From Deltaproteobacteria bacterium (GTDB lineage: Bacteria; Desulfobacterota; Desulfobacteria; Desulfobacterales; SURF-15), in NCBI GenBank assembly GCA_024644775.1, contig JAHEHB010000003.1:9448-41631 (forward strand): 32,184 nt of DNA, written 5' to 3'. Shown here piece by piece: positions 9,177 to 17,527 of this stretch. Position 1 is the stretch's first letter; every line of letters begins with the position of its first letter. The notes under the pieces are model-generated. The model saw nothing but the letters and a program-made list of their open reading frames with translations, was not told the DNA's origin and did not search any database. The position numbers and the translations under genes were made by a program.

Positions 9177-9683
9177 ATGGAAGAAATAAAAAATATATCA
9201 ACAAAAACAATGACAAAAAAATCACCTGTCAAAGCAAAGCTCCAACAGTTTATTACTCAAATAAAGTCGCTACAAGGAGATCCGCACTACATTGCCAAGG
9301 GGATGGCTATCGGCGTTTTCGTAGGTGTTACACCCACGGTACCTTTTCACACCGTCACGGCTATATTTCTATCGTTTATTTTAAAAGGTAGCAAACTGGC
9401 AGCAGCAACCGGCGTCTGGGCGTGTAACCCGCTGACCCTTCCTTTCTTTTATTACGGAAGCTATAAGGTAGGAACATATCTTTTCGGCCTTTCCGCACCA
9501 TTTGATCCCTCTTATGAAACTTTGACTGAATTGTTCAAAATAGGAGCTGAGTTAACGCTGGCAATGATTACAGGCGGGGTGATAATCGGTATTCCCATAG
9601 GCGTGGTTGCATATATTATTACCTTAAAAATTTTTACAAGAATTCGTTCGCGTCAACAAGGGGATAGAAACAAAACGCGATGA
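9177..9683 (+). CDS. DUF2062 family membrane protein
   Basis: A 168-residue protein with the DUF2062 signature: a GDPHYIAKGMAIGVFVGVTP segment near residues 34-53, a hydrophobic helix, then WACNPLTLPFFYYGSYKVG around residues 80-100, and a last membrane segment near 130-155. Members are small inner-membrane proteins of unknown role; some occur fused to or beside glycosyltransferases. The ATG at 9177 has only a weak ribosome site; an internal ATG at 9210 gives a 157-residue form. The stop overlaps the next start (ATGA at 9680-9683), so translation is probably coupled to rsmA. Confidence 0.85.
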   Translation: MEEIKNISTKTMTKKSPVKAKLQQFITQIKSLQGDPHYIAKGMAIGVFVGVTPTVPFHTVTAIFLSFILKGSKLAAATGVWACNPLTLPFFYYGSYKVGTYLFGLSAPFDPSYETLTELFKIGAELTLAMITGGVIIGIPIGVVAYIITLKIFTRIRSRQQGDRNKTR

Positions 9684-10531
9684 CATCACCCAAACGACTT
9701 CTCTCATCACTAAATCTCCTTCCCAAGCGAAAATTCGGGCAAAATTTTCTTACAAACCCCGCCATTTCTGAAATGATAGTGGCGCGTTCAAAAATCGATC
9801 CGGAAGATGTTGTTTTGGAAATTGGAGCAGGCCTGGGATCGCTCACCGTTCCATTGGCACAAACTGCGAAGAAAGTTTATGCGGTGGAAGTCGATCGTTC
9901 GATCCTTCCACTGTTAAAAACTGTAGTGGATTCCCATGCTTTAGATAATGTTATCATCTTGGATAAAAACATCCTGCGGCTTGATTTAGATCCAATCGCT
10001 AAAGACGAAAATCGTAAATTAACAGTAATCGGGAACTTACCCTATAATATCTCATCGCAAATCATGATTCGATTGATCACGCATAGGCATTTAACAAATC
10101 GTTGCATTTTGATGTTTCAAAAAGAACTTGCACAAAGAATGTCATCGAGTCCCGGTTCTAAAGACTATGGCAAAATTTCGGTTATGCTCCAGTATTGTGC
10201 TGATATTCGTTCCGTTGCAGAAGTAAACGCCTCTAATTTCTACCCGAAACCGAGGGTCAATTCTGAAGTTGTCGAAATAATGTTCAGAAGCACTCCGGTT
10301 TTACAGGCGAAGAGTGAAGCAGTTCTTCATAAAGTAATTAGAGCATCTTTCTCAAAACGGCGAAAAATCCTGAAAAATGCAGTGGCGGGAAGTGATCTTT
10401 TCGGCACGGCGGAACAGGCAAAAACAATACTGGAAAACGTTGGAATCGACCCCGTTAGACGGGCGGAGACATTAACCGTAGAAGAATTTGTTAAACTCAG
10501 CAATACCGTCGCAGAACCGAGCGATGAGTGA
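9680..10531 (+). CDS. rsmA: 16S rRNA (adenine1518/1519-N6)-dimethyltransferase
   Basis: RsmA (KsgA) dimethylates two adjacent adenines in the 3'-terminal hairpin of 16S rRNA during late 30S assembly, using S-adenosylmethionine. The 283-residue protein shows RKFGQNFLTN at the start of the core, the SAM-binding EIGAGLGSLT (about 47-56), the acidic strand end VEVD, and the catalytic NLPYNIS (119-125). The C-terminal RNA-contacting domain includes FSKRRKILKNA (about 224-234). The length is normal. It overlaps the upstream DUF2062 gene by four bases and converges on the GAPDH gene, with 83 bases between the stop codons. Confidence 0.96.
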   Translation: MTSPKRLLSSLNLLPKRKFGQNFLTNPAISEMIVARSKIDPEDVVLEIGAGLGSLTVPLAQTAKKVYAVEVDRSILPLLKTVVDSHALDNVIILDKNILRLDLDPIAKDENRKLTVIGNLPYNISSQIMIRLITHRHLTNRCILMFQKELAQRMSSSPGSKDYGKISVMLQYCADIRSVAEVNASNFYPKPRVNSEVVEIMFRSTPVLQAKSEAVLHKVIRASFSKRRKILKNAVAGSDLFGTAEQAKTILENVGIDPVRRAETLTVEEFVKLSNTVAEPSDE

Positions 10532-10614
10532 ACAACAATATGTACTCGACAACTTGAAAGATATAGCAAGTGTACTTTTAAAACTGACTAAAGCAAATTG
10601 AAAATCGAAAATCC

Positions 10615-11853
10615 TTACATATCTTCCGCGATGGAAACCGTTCTATCAGCTAGCATATTCACATAGCTACCCATCTCATTGTCATACCAGCCGTAAATTA
10701 CTGCCTGAGTTACCGGAACCCGAATCACCTTCTCCTTGAACAACGAAATACTATCGGAATCTAATGCGGGGACTTTTTCTAAATCGATGGTGACTTCCGC
10801 CGTGCGTTGATGGGTCTCGTGTCCCTCTATGATCGCAGCGGCTTTCGGTAATCCGATGATGTCTCCGGAAACATTCTGTTTGTCCGAATAGTGAAGGTAT
10901 CCGTTCGGATCTTGCGATGCCGCTTTACGATATAAGTGATTGATGACTTCCCGACTGATCGGCTCACCGGATAATTCTTCTTGGAAATTTACAACAAGGA
11001 TGATCAAAGATCCGGCTGTGATTGGGATTCTTACCGATTCGGCAATAAATCCGATCTGTTCCATCTCAGGGATTACCAATCGGAGTGTTTCGGCAGCACC
11101 GGTTGTAGTCAGTATGATATTGTTCATTATGCTTCGATTTTTTCTCAAATCTTTTTTCCCAGCTATGGGCAGCCGATCCAACACCTCTTGGGATGACGTG
11201 GCAGCATGTACGGTAGCCATGGAAGCCGATAAAATTTTCTTCGATCCGAAATAGTCGATTAGGGGTTTCATCATGTGGGCAAGACAAGTGGTGGTACAAG
11301 AGGCACTGGAAATGATTTTATGAACCCGGGCATCATAGTCATCGGTATTCACTCCCATCACGGTTGTAATTGCATCATCCGGGATGGGTTTTCCTTTGTC
11401 TGTTATTTTGAATGGTGCAGAAACAACGACCTTCTCAACCCCGGATTCCAAATGGCCTCTTAACGATCCTGAAGGATGTTCCGTCGGCAGTGTTGGATCT
11501 AAAAACATTCCCGTGGTATCGACCACAATCCGAACATTTTGTTCGTTCCATCCGATATCCTTCGGGTTTCGAAAAGATCTTAAAAACATTACCCGAACGC
11601 CGTCAATAGTTATCACGCCGTTTTCTTCATCCACACCTCGAATCACCGGATCTGCTTTGTGGCCATAAAGAAATCCGTGAAGGGAGCCATAGGTTGAATC
11701 TCTTTCCACGTAATGGGCGATATCTTCCAGAGAACGTCCGGCCTCACGGCCAAGATTGACGATAATTTCATCAAAACACTTTCGGCTGACATGATGCCAC
11801 AGGGTTAATTTCCCAATCCTACCGAGTCCGTTGATGCCAAGTTTCATGCCCAT
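10615..11853 (-). CDS. gap: Glyceraldehyde-3-phosphate dehydrogenase family protein, long form
   Basis: Phosphorylating GAPDH fold: NAD(P)-binding NGLGRIG (about 8-14) and the catalytic Cys in SASCTTT (C186 counting from the chosen start), with the following ATVHAAT and a C-terminal WYDNEMGSY. At about 412 residues it is longer than the usual 330-340, with extra loops in the N-terminal half and around 270-330. The Asp that normally ends the second beta strand in NAD-specific enzymes (INDL) is missing; the sequence there is VNLGREAGRS, so cofactor preference may differ. The start is the ATG at 11853, ten bases after GGAGG. A GTG at 11862 is also in frame but lies on top of the ribosome site, and an ATG at 11847 is possible. 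It is next to the dikinase-like gene, so a role in gluconeogenesis is inferred. Confidence 0.9.
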   Translation of the reverse strand: MGMKLGINGLGRIGKLTLWHHVSRKCFDEIIVNLGREAGRSLEDIAHYVERDSTYGSLHGFLYGHKADPVIRGVDEENGVITIDGVRVMFLRSFRNPKDIGWNEQNVRIVVDTTGMFLDPTLPTEHPSGSLRGHLESGVEKVVVSAPFKITDKGKPIPDDAITTVMGVNTDDYDARVHKIISSASCTTTCLAHMMKPLIDYFGSKKILSASMATVHAATSSQEVLDRLPIAGKKDLRKNRSIMNNIILTTTGAAETLRLVIPEMEQIGFIAESVRIPITAGSLIILVVNFQEELSGEPISREVINHLYRKAASQDPNGYLHYSDKQNVSGDIIGLPKAAAIIEGHETHQRTAEVTIDLEKVPALDSDSISLFKEKVIRVPVTQAVIYGWYDNEMGSYVNMLADRTVSIAEDM

Positions 11854-11944
11854 GCCTGCCACACCTCCAGTTTGAGTTACCGCTTACCAAAATCCGGCGT
11901 CTTGAATTTGTCAAAATCTCATATCATTGATTCGACGATAGGGC

Positions 11945-11993
11945 TTCAGGTTTCGGGTGTCAGGACGGGCATGCGGCATGGCTGAAACCTGAA
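11945..11993. repeat. Inverted repeat between the GAPDH and dikinase-like genes
   Basis: Perfect ten-base arms TTCAGGTTTC (11945-11954) and GAAACCTGAA (11984-11993) with a 29-base loop. The left arm plus three bases is the reverse complement of CCCGAAACCTGAA at 5308-5320. It sits in the 218-base-pair gap 11863-12080, which otherwise holds nothing recognisable. There is no uridine tract, so it is more likely a dispersed intergenic repeat than a terminator. Confidence 0.45.
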
Positions 11994-12080
11994 CACTGAA
12001 AACTCAAACTACTAAACAACGCCGGTACAGCAAAGCCTATTAAAACCTCGCGCCCATAGGACATCGTTTGCTTAGTATAA

Positions 12081-15000
12081 TCATGCCTGTCTCGCTTCTT
12101 TTAGGTTTAACTGACCGATGTACACGGCGCCTTGTTGACCATCAATGCTGATATAATCCCCCGTTTTTACCACGGATTGGCTCCAGAACAGTTCTTTTTT
12201 TTTCTCATTGCAAATCAGATCTGCACACCCAACCACGCACGTTTTACCCAGACGATGTGCCACAACCGCAGCATGAGATGTCAGACCGCCTCGGGCCGTA
12301 AGAAGCCCGTCAGCAGCATATATTTCCTGAATATCATCCGGAACGGTATCGGCGCGAACCAAAATCAGAGGCGTCTCCGGTTCCTGCTGACGCCACTTGT
12401 CGATTTCATCTACACTAAAGACTACCCGTCCACTCATCGCACCACCACTCACACCAATGCCATGCCCCAACAATTTCTTGTTAGTCCGTCCGTCTATATC
12501 AAAGGCAAAAAACTGCTTATGGCCCCGGATGGTCATATCTCTTGTTTGGAGTAAGTAAAGATCCTTTACGGCCGCGCTTTCAAAAGTAAATTCCATTTCC
12601 TGCGGACTCCACCCCTTTTCATAGGTCAGATCGTTGGCCCAATTTTTCAAGGCCGTATAAATATCAGGAAAGTGGGTTTCAAGGGTCACATCGGTTTGTC
12701 TCATTTCATAATCTTGCTGAAAGACGGATATGGGTAGTGTTTGAACCAATCCTGCCACCACATCTTCTCCCTGATTTCCGATGGTAAAATCACCCCAGAG
12801 CCGTACCGTATCTCCCGACCATTTCGGATTATGTGTAAAAATCACACCGGAGCCGGATTGATGGGAGATATTACCATAGACCATCGCCTGAACAGTAACC
12901 GCTGTCCCCCAATCATCGGAAATACCCATGATTCTGCGATACGCTTTCGCTTTCATCGATTCCCAGGATTCGAACACCCGTCCGATTATTAAATAGAGCT
13001 GCTCAAATGGGTCTTCCTCGATTTTAACACCAGCATCCTTTATTGTCGTTTTGTACGTGAGCGCCACTTTTCGCATCTGTTCCCCGGAAAAGTCTTTTTT
13101 AAAGGGAAGCCCCAATTTTTGTTTAAATTCATCGATAATCGCGTCAAACTCATCCCGTTTCAGCCCATAGGACATACCATAACACTGAAGAAATCGACGA
13201 TAATTGTCCCATGCAAACCATACGTTACCGGATCGAGCGACAATTCCTGATACAATCTCCTCATTCATGCCGACATCCAGAAAAGTGTCCATCATACCCG
13301 GCTGCGAAATAGATGATCCGCTCCTTACGGAAAGCAGCATGGGATTTTCTAAATCGCCGAATCGGCTGTCCGTGAGCTGTTCGAGGTGAGAGATATATCG
13401 GGCAAGTTGCTCTTTAAAATTCTGCTCTGCGGGCTGGTAGGTGTTAATGACATCCCAGCATCGGAAAACTTCGGTTGTGATGATAAAACCAGGGGGAATC
13501 GGTAATCCATATTGTTTCATTTTTATGAGATTTAGTCCTTTACTGCCCAAGTGAATGATACCGGAAACCCGTTTGCCGACTCCATCCAGGAGTGTCATAG
13601 CCCTCTCAGGATCGTACAACAGAAGCTGTTGTAGTTTATTTTTAGGGAGCTTGTCCAACTGCTGGTAAAGCGTATTTAAAATCCGACTTAGGAAACGATC
13701 CATTTGCTGAAGCCCCAGCGACAGGGCAATTCTTTCTCGGAAAAAAATTTCTGACATCCGATGCTCCAGACCTTCAGGGTCAACGTTGCTTTCTCTGGGA
13801 AGATATTTGGAGAGTATTTGTTTAAATGTCAGATTTGATAGGATCCGCGTGAGGTTCCTCTCGTGAACGGTGTTAAAATAATCATCAACAATGTTTTTTA
13901 CTGCTTGTCCAAACCCTTTAAAAATATCAATGTACTGAGTAAAGGTAAAATCGCCAACCTGGAGAGAATGGTTTAATAGCTCAAGCTGGCGTTCGATTTC
14001 AACAGATGATATTCCATCCAGCGTTAAGGCTTTGTAAAGCAATTTCAAGCGGTCGTTTACTTGAAAAAACGTGGCCTTGGTGATTAGGTTAAGATCAATT
14101 GTTTCGATAAGCTCCTCAAAGAGCACGTTAACAATAGCCTCTAAACGAAATGTCAGCCCCAACGCATCGAATTTCAGCTCGTGATAACTCCCGTACATGG
14201 ACGGGATATCCACGGTAATATGTCTTTTTTTATAAATATCTTCCCTGATATCATATGCTTTGCTTGATAATATTAATGCTTTTAGCCTGCCGAGATAATT
14301 GAGCAACCCGTCGAGCTTCTTCCTGAGTTTTTTTTCTGTAAGTGCCGTTTTTAGTTCATTAAATTCAGGGAAGACATGGGACCTTAATTGGGATACAAAC
14401 TGATCCATTTCAATAAAATCAAGGTTGTATTTTTGATTGAAAATTTTATACAAAGATATGGCAAGCGATACCCTCTTAAGATCGTTATCGGTGATCCGGA
14501 AACCACCACTATCGATATTGAGTGTAGGGAGTCTTTCTTCCTCAAAAGAAAGAAATCCTTTTGGTATCAAAACCCCCTGTTCCTTCAGAAAGGCCATTAT
14601 CCTGTGTACGCCATCGATAAAGGGACCATCGGATTCAATTTGATCATAGATGGTAGGAGGAACAAACGGTCGAAGGGTTGTCTTGTCTTTGGTTGCCCAA
14701 AAGTGCAGGATGGCTTCCATCAAATCGATGATTCGATTACTACTTTCCACATGACTCTGCTTGCGCAAAAAATGTATCAGTATATCTTTTCGACCCGATA
14801 TTTCATCGATCTGAGTAGATATGTCTCTAAGTCGCCCCTCGGCACCAATATCATTAAAATAGACGGGGAAAAGTATGGCAAGCTGTTTTACCAGGTTGTA
14901 CACAGGTTCGATATCGCTGTTTAGCAAACGCGTAATATTTCTTGGAAACAGATCCGTATCCTTGACAAACACACCACATAACGACAAATAAACGATAAGC

Positions 15001-16274
15001 GCTGACAGAAGTCGTGTTGACAGCCTCGGATTGAGTTCTATCAATTCAAGCCAAATTCGTACATTCAGAATATGGGTGCTGTTGGCTTTTATCTGCCAAT
15101 CATCCCCCACGCCCCCCACCAAGGGAAGTTGAAATCCGAGATCGATAACAGAATCAATAAAAAAATGTATCAGATCCGTTTTATTCGTTTTATAAATCGC
15201 CCTTCCCATGTTCAAAACGCAATTTAGAGCAGTATCCGGAAACTTACCGGTTTGCGTCCTAAGAATGGAAAACGTCTTTCGGACCGATTCCTCCACATGC
15301 CGCGTTTCTTTATGGACAATCAGCATGGATAGGGTTCTGTTAAGTTCCCTTAGAGCATCCTCGTGTAACAGTGAAAGTCCAGAGATACTGAGTATCTGAA
15401 AGATGAAGATCAATTTCCATCGGTTCCCCTGATGATCTGCGCCGCCGGCTTCAAAGAGCTTCTGGGGAATGGCACGGTAATTTTCAACAATTTCACCATA
15501 ACCAGGCAAACGAAGCAATTGTGTTGATGCATCCTCAGATGCGATTTTCCCTCGTTCTGATAGGTTATTAAGGTCGTGTTTCAACTGCCTTATGTGTTCA
15601 TGAGAAATGTCGTGAAATATATTTGATAGCCCCTTTGAATGACCCCTTTTACCTAATTCATTATCAAACCACTTTTGAGGATCGGCTTCACCGAACCAAT
15701 ATTCATAGGTTTCCTGAAAATACCTAAATAGAAGGCGATTGTTGGCTTCAAAATCCGGTGTAGTTTCACTGGACGCCATCATAATCGATTCAACCAGTTT
15801 TTTAATTTGGTAGTAACTCTTTAGAAACAAAAAGAAGTCATCATTTTCAAGTTTTTGAATTCGATGAAAGGTATCCTGCAAGACCGGCAGGAACCGATCG
15901 ATGTCAGAACCGGAGGCCTTAACGAGTTTTTGAAGAAAAAGTAAAAGATTATCTACTGCATCTGCCCGCACATTTTTATCACGGGCTGACTGGAGGGCCT
16001 CTGTGAAAATGTCGATGAACCGCGACGCTGCCTCGGGACCCTTTGGATGGTTTTTCAAAAGATGTAAATAATTCAGAGAATAACCCCGTGCCTCCTTGAT
16101 AATATACTGCCAATTCCGATAAGGATGGGATAGTTCTTTCAGAAAGCTGTTGAGTCCCTCTCGAAGTCCGTGATAATCGGAAACAATCTCCTGAAGAACC
16201 TCGTATTTTGGATCGGGAGACACATCGACGTGATATCTGGCCAAATTTTCTTCAAGTGCTTTGGATCGTAGCAT
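12081..16274 (-). CDS. Pyruvate phosphate dikinase-like protein: ATP-grasp and phosphohistidine domains, no PEP barrel, long N-terminal region
   Basis: A 1397-residue protein. Residues 1 to about 890 are mostly helical, charged, and match nothing I can name. About 900-1280 is the dikinase nucleotide-binding domain: GSKGLNLIKMKQYGLPIPPGF near 908, RSGSSISQPGMMDTF near 985 (PPDK-like GMMDT), and SGSGVIFTHNP near 1138. About 1285-1397 is the swivelling phosphohistidine domain with GGLTSHAAV (H1334). The protein stops there, so the C-terminal PEP/pyruvate barrel of true PPDK and PEP synthase is missing; a phosphotransfer to another acceptor, as in water dikinases or rifampicin phosphotransferase, must be considered. 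The start is the ATG at 16274 with AAGGAG five bases upstream. An upstream ATG at 16337 adds 21 residues without a ribosome site. Confidence 0.85.
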   Translation of the reverse strand: MLRSKALEENLARYHVDVSPDPKYEVLQEIVSDYHGLREGLNSFLKELSHPYRNWQYIIKEARGYSLNYLHLLKNHPKGPEAASRFIDIFTEALQSARDKNVRADAVDNLLLFLQKLVKASGSDIDRFLPVLQDTFHRIQKLENDDFFLFLKSYYQIKKLVESIMMASSETTPDFEANNRLLFRYFQETYEYWFGEADPQKWFDNELGKRGHSKGLSNIFHDISHEHIRQLKHDLNNLSERGKIASEDASTQLLRLPGYGEIVENYRAIPQKLFEAGGADHQGNRWKLIFIFQILSISGLSLLHEDALRELNRTLSMLIVHKETRHVEESVRKTFSILRTQTGKFPDTALNCVLNMGRAIYKTNKTDLIHFFIDSVIDLGFQLPLVGGVGDDWQIKANSTHILNVRIWLELIELNPRLSTRLLSALIVYLSLCGVFVKDTDLFPRNITRLLNSDIEPVYNLVKQLAILFPVYFNDIGAEGRLRDISTQIDEISGRKDILIHFLRKQSHVESSNRIIDLMEAILHFWATKDKTTLRPFVPPTIYDQIESDGPFIDGVHRIMAFLKEQGVLIPKGFLSFEEERLPTLNIDSGGFRITDNDLKRVSLAISLYKIFNQKYNLDFIEMDQFVSQLRSHVFPEFNELKTALTEKKLRKKLDGLLNYLGRLKALILSSKAYDIREDIYKKRHITVDIPSMYGSYHELKFDALGLTFRLEAIVNVLFEELIETIDLNLITKATFFQVNDRLKLLYKALTLDGISSVEIERQLELLNHSLQVGDFTFTQYIDIFKGFGQAVKNIVDDYFNTVHERNLTRILSNLTFKQILSKYLPRESNVDPEGLEHRMSEIFFRERIALSLGLQQMDRFLSRILNTLYQQLDKLPKNKLQQLLLYDPERAMTLLDGVGKRVSGIIHLGSKGLNLIKMKQYGLPIPPGFIITTEVFRCWDVINTYQPAEQNFKEQLARYISHLEQLTDSRFGDLENPMLLSVRSGSSISQPGMMDTFLDVGMNEEIVSGIVARSGNVWFAWDNYRRFLQCYGMSYGLKRDEFDAIIDEFKQKLGLPFKKDFSGEQMRKVALTYKTTIKDAGVKIEEDPFEQLYLIIGRVFESWESMKAKAYRRIMGISDDWGTAVTVQAMVYGNISHQSGSGVIFTHNPKWSGDTVRLWGDFTIGNQGEDVVAGLVQTLPISVFQQDYEMRQTDVTLETHFPDIYTALKNWANDLTYEKGWSPQEMEFTFESAAVKDLYLLQTRDMTIRGHKQFFAFDIDGRTNKKLLGHGIGVSGGAMSGRVVFSVDEIDKWRQQEPETPLILVRADTVPDDIQEIYAADGLLTARGGLTSHAAVVAHRLGKTCVVGCADLICNEKKKELFWSQSVVKTGDYISIDGQQGAVYIGQLNLKEARQA

Positions 16275-16408
16275 TGATACTCCTTGCGAATTAAAATAAG
16301 TCCCTCTTCCCTGAAATGGCCTGATATCGCTCTGCAATAGGTAGAAGGCAAAAGGAAAACAGAATCAACGGCGAATAATATTTCCTGATTGGCTATCGAA
16401 CGGTATAG

Positions 16409-16437
16409 AGAATACTAAAATTACAGTGTATTATCAA
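16409..16437 (-). promoter_or_regulatory. Probable sigma-70 promoter of the dikinase-like gene
   Basis: On the minus strand: TTGATA (16437-16432), a 17-base spacer, TATTCT (16414-16409). This is about 135 bases upstream of the ATG at 16274 and lies between that gene and the inverted repeat. Confidence 0.4.
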
Positions 16438-16517
16438 GGAGATTTGTGGAGGTTATATTATCACTCCCAGAGGAGATTACTTGTTGCACTGGCCTTAAAA
16501 AAAGTGACTAAAGTTTC

Positions 16518-16702
16518 AAGTGAACTAAAGTTAAGGAATTCTTTCATCTTACTTTAAGGAATCACGACTTTTTAAATCAGAGACATCATTGCTTGTTGTT
16601 ACAGTATCTCCTTAAATTAAGAAATGTAAGCATAAATATAATCGAAGCCAATGTGAATATAAAATGGATTAATTCCTTAATTTTAGGCACTTTAGCTCAC
16701 TT
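16518..16702. repeat. MITE-like imperfect inverted repeat
   Basis: The left arm AAGTGAACTAAAG followed by TTAAGGAATT (16518-16540) is mirrored by AATTCCTTAA (16671-16680), a nine-base insertion, and then CTTTAGCTCACTT (16690-16702). The words AAGTGA(A/G)CTAAAG and TAAGGAATT are shared in inverted orientation. A further degenerate copy, AAGTGACTAAAGT, lies just outside the left arm at about 16502-16514. The interior is AT-rich and non-coding. This resembles a small non-autonomous element or REP-like repeat. No transposase is present. Confidence 0.5.
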
Positions 16703-16709
16703 AACACCA

Positions 16710-17333
16710 TTAACGACCCCCTTTTGTAACGGCAATCAGTCGATAGACCAGCATGCCGGAAAGCCACGCAATATCTTCTGGTGAGAGTATCTTGGAGATC
16801 GATTTGTCAAAAAGTATATTCGCCTCGGGTGGAAATTCATCATCCCCTTCCCAGAGAATGACTTGAATGGGTACTTTGGGAAAAACGTAAAATTCAAACG
16901 CGACATCCCCGTGGGATATCGCTCTACCGTTCAATTGCAGGGCTGCCGTCGCAAGTTGTGGTAAGTTTTGCCCAAATGCGGTCTTTAACGGATCGATGGC
17001 CCGTTTCACAAATACGCTAAAATAAAAAGAGGCCTCCGGTATTTCTCGATACGTAATCCAGGTGCCTGTCAATCGTTCCGTTCCGGTACCTTTCATGTAA
17101 TGTAAAATCAGTAAATGCTCCTGAATGGGTGGATCGATCCGTTCATCGGCAATATCCTGAATCTCAAAGGACGGATAACGAATCTGGTAACTCCGATCAA
17201 ACAAGGGGGCTTTGAATGAATGCGCATCAAAGGTTTCAAAACCCGACCGTTGAACTAAATTATCAAACGATTCGCTCTGTAAACGTTCGACTGCAAGGTT
17301 TTTTGCCTGGATATAATCGTCAATACGGGCCAT
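16710..17333 (-). CDS. DUF3786 domain protein
   Basis: About 207 residues from the preferred ATG at 17333. The C-terminal half carries the pattern I associate with DUF3786: SHGDVAFEF, FPKVPIQVILWEGDDEFPP, ILFD and a closing SPEDIAWL. The function is unknown. In other anaerobes this domain is found fused to, or beside, the iron-sulfur domain type found in corrinoid protein AcsC, which fits its place directly downstream of acsE here. The frame stays open to 17432, but that extension crosses the terminator hairpin at 17418-17448 and has a non-coding look, so the shorter form is preferred although its ribosome site is weak. Confidence 0.75.
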   Translation of the reverse strand: MARIDDYIQAKNLAVERLQSESFDNLVQRSGFETFDAHSFKAPLFDRSYQIRYPSFEIQDIADERIDPPIQEHLLILHYMKGTGTERLTGTWITYREIPEASFYFSVFVKRAIDPLKTAFGQNLPQLATAALQLNGRAISHGDVAFEFYVFPKVPIQVILWEGDDEFPPEANILFDKSISKILSPEDIAWLSGMLVYRLIAVTKGGR

Positions 17334-17417
17334 GTTTTCAGTTCTTTGTTCTGTGTTCCACGCTGCGAGTTTTGGGTTGAATCTAAAATCTAAGACATTG
17401 AAATTTCTATCAATTAT

Positions 17418-17448
17418 AAAAGCCCCACTCACATGGAGAAGGGCTTTT
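17418..17448 (-). terminator. Probable intrinsic terminator at the end of the acs operon
   Basis: AAAAGCCC (17418-17425) pairs with GGGCTTTT (17441-17448), loop 15 bases. On the minus strand the second arm ends in TTTT followed by ATAATT. It lies about 80 bases after the acsE stop codon. The plus strand also shows a seven-T run, so it could work in both directions. A second hairpin with six-base arms (GATGCA 17461-17466, TGCATC 17477-17482) precedes it. Confidence 0.6.
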
Positions 17449-17527
17449 TTTCATTTGAGGGATGCATACGACGCTGTGCATCTTTAAATAAACATCATCA
17501 AATCGGATCGAGTCTCGCAACCCAAAA

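Larger units (their letters stand above)
16275..16709. other. Non-coding region upstream of the dikinase-like gene
   Basis: A gap of 435 bases between the DUF3786 gene and the dikinase-like gene. It holds a promoter candidate (16409-16437) and a MITE-like inverted repeat (16518-16702), entered separately. The remainder is AT-rich and carries no credible open frame. Confidence 0.6.

Noticed and set aside
14388..14924. Plus-strand open frame of 178 codons
   Set aside because: It lies opposite the dikinase-like gene, with no ribosome site and no family.
16275..16337. Upstream ATG at 16337 as the start of the dikinase-like gene
   Set aside because: It has no ribosome site, while the ATG at 16274 has AAGGAG at five bases; the extra 21 codons look like leader sequence.
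17334..17432. N-terminal extension of the DUF3786 frame
   Set aside because: It runs through the terminator hairpin at 17418-17448 and is composed like non-coding DNA; a start at 17333 gives the expected domain length.
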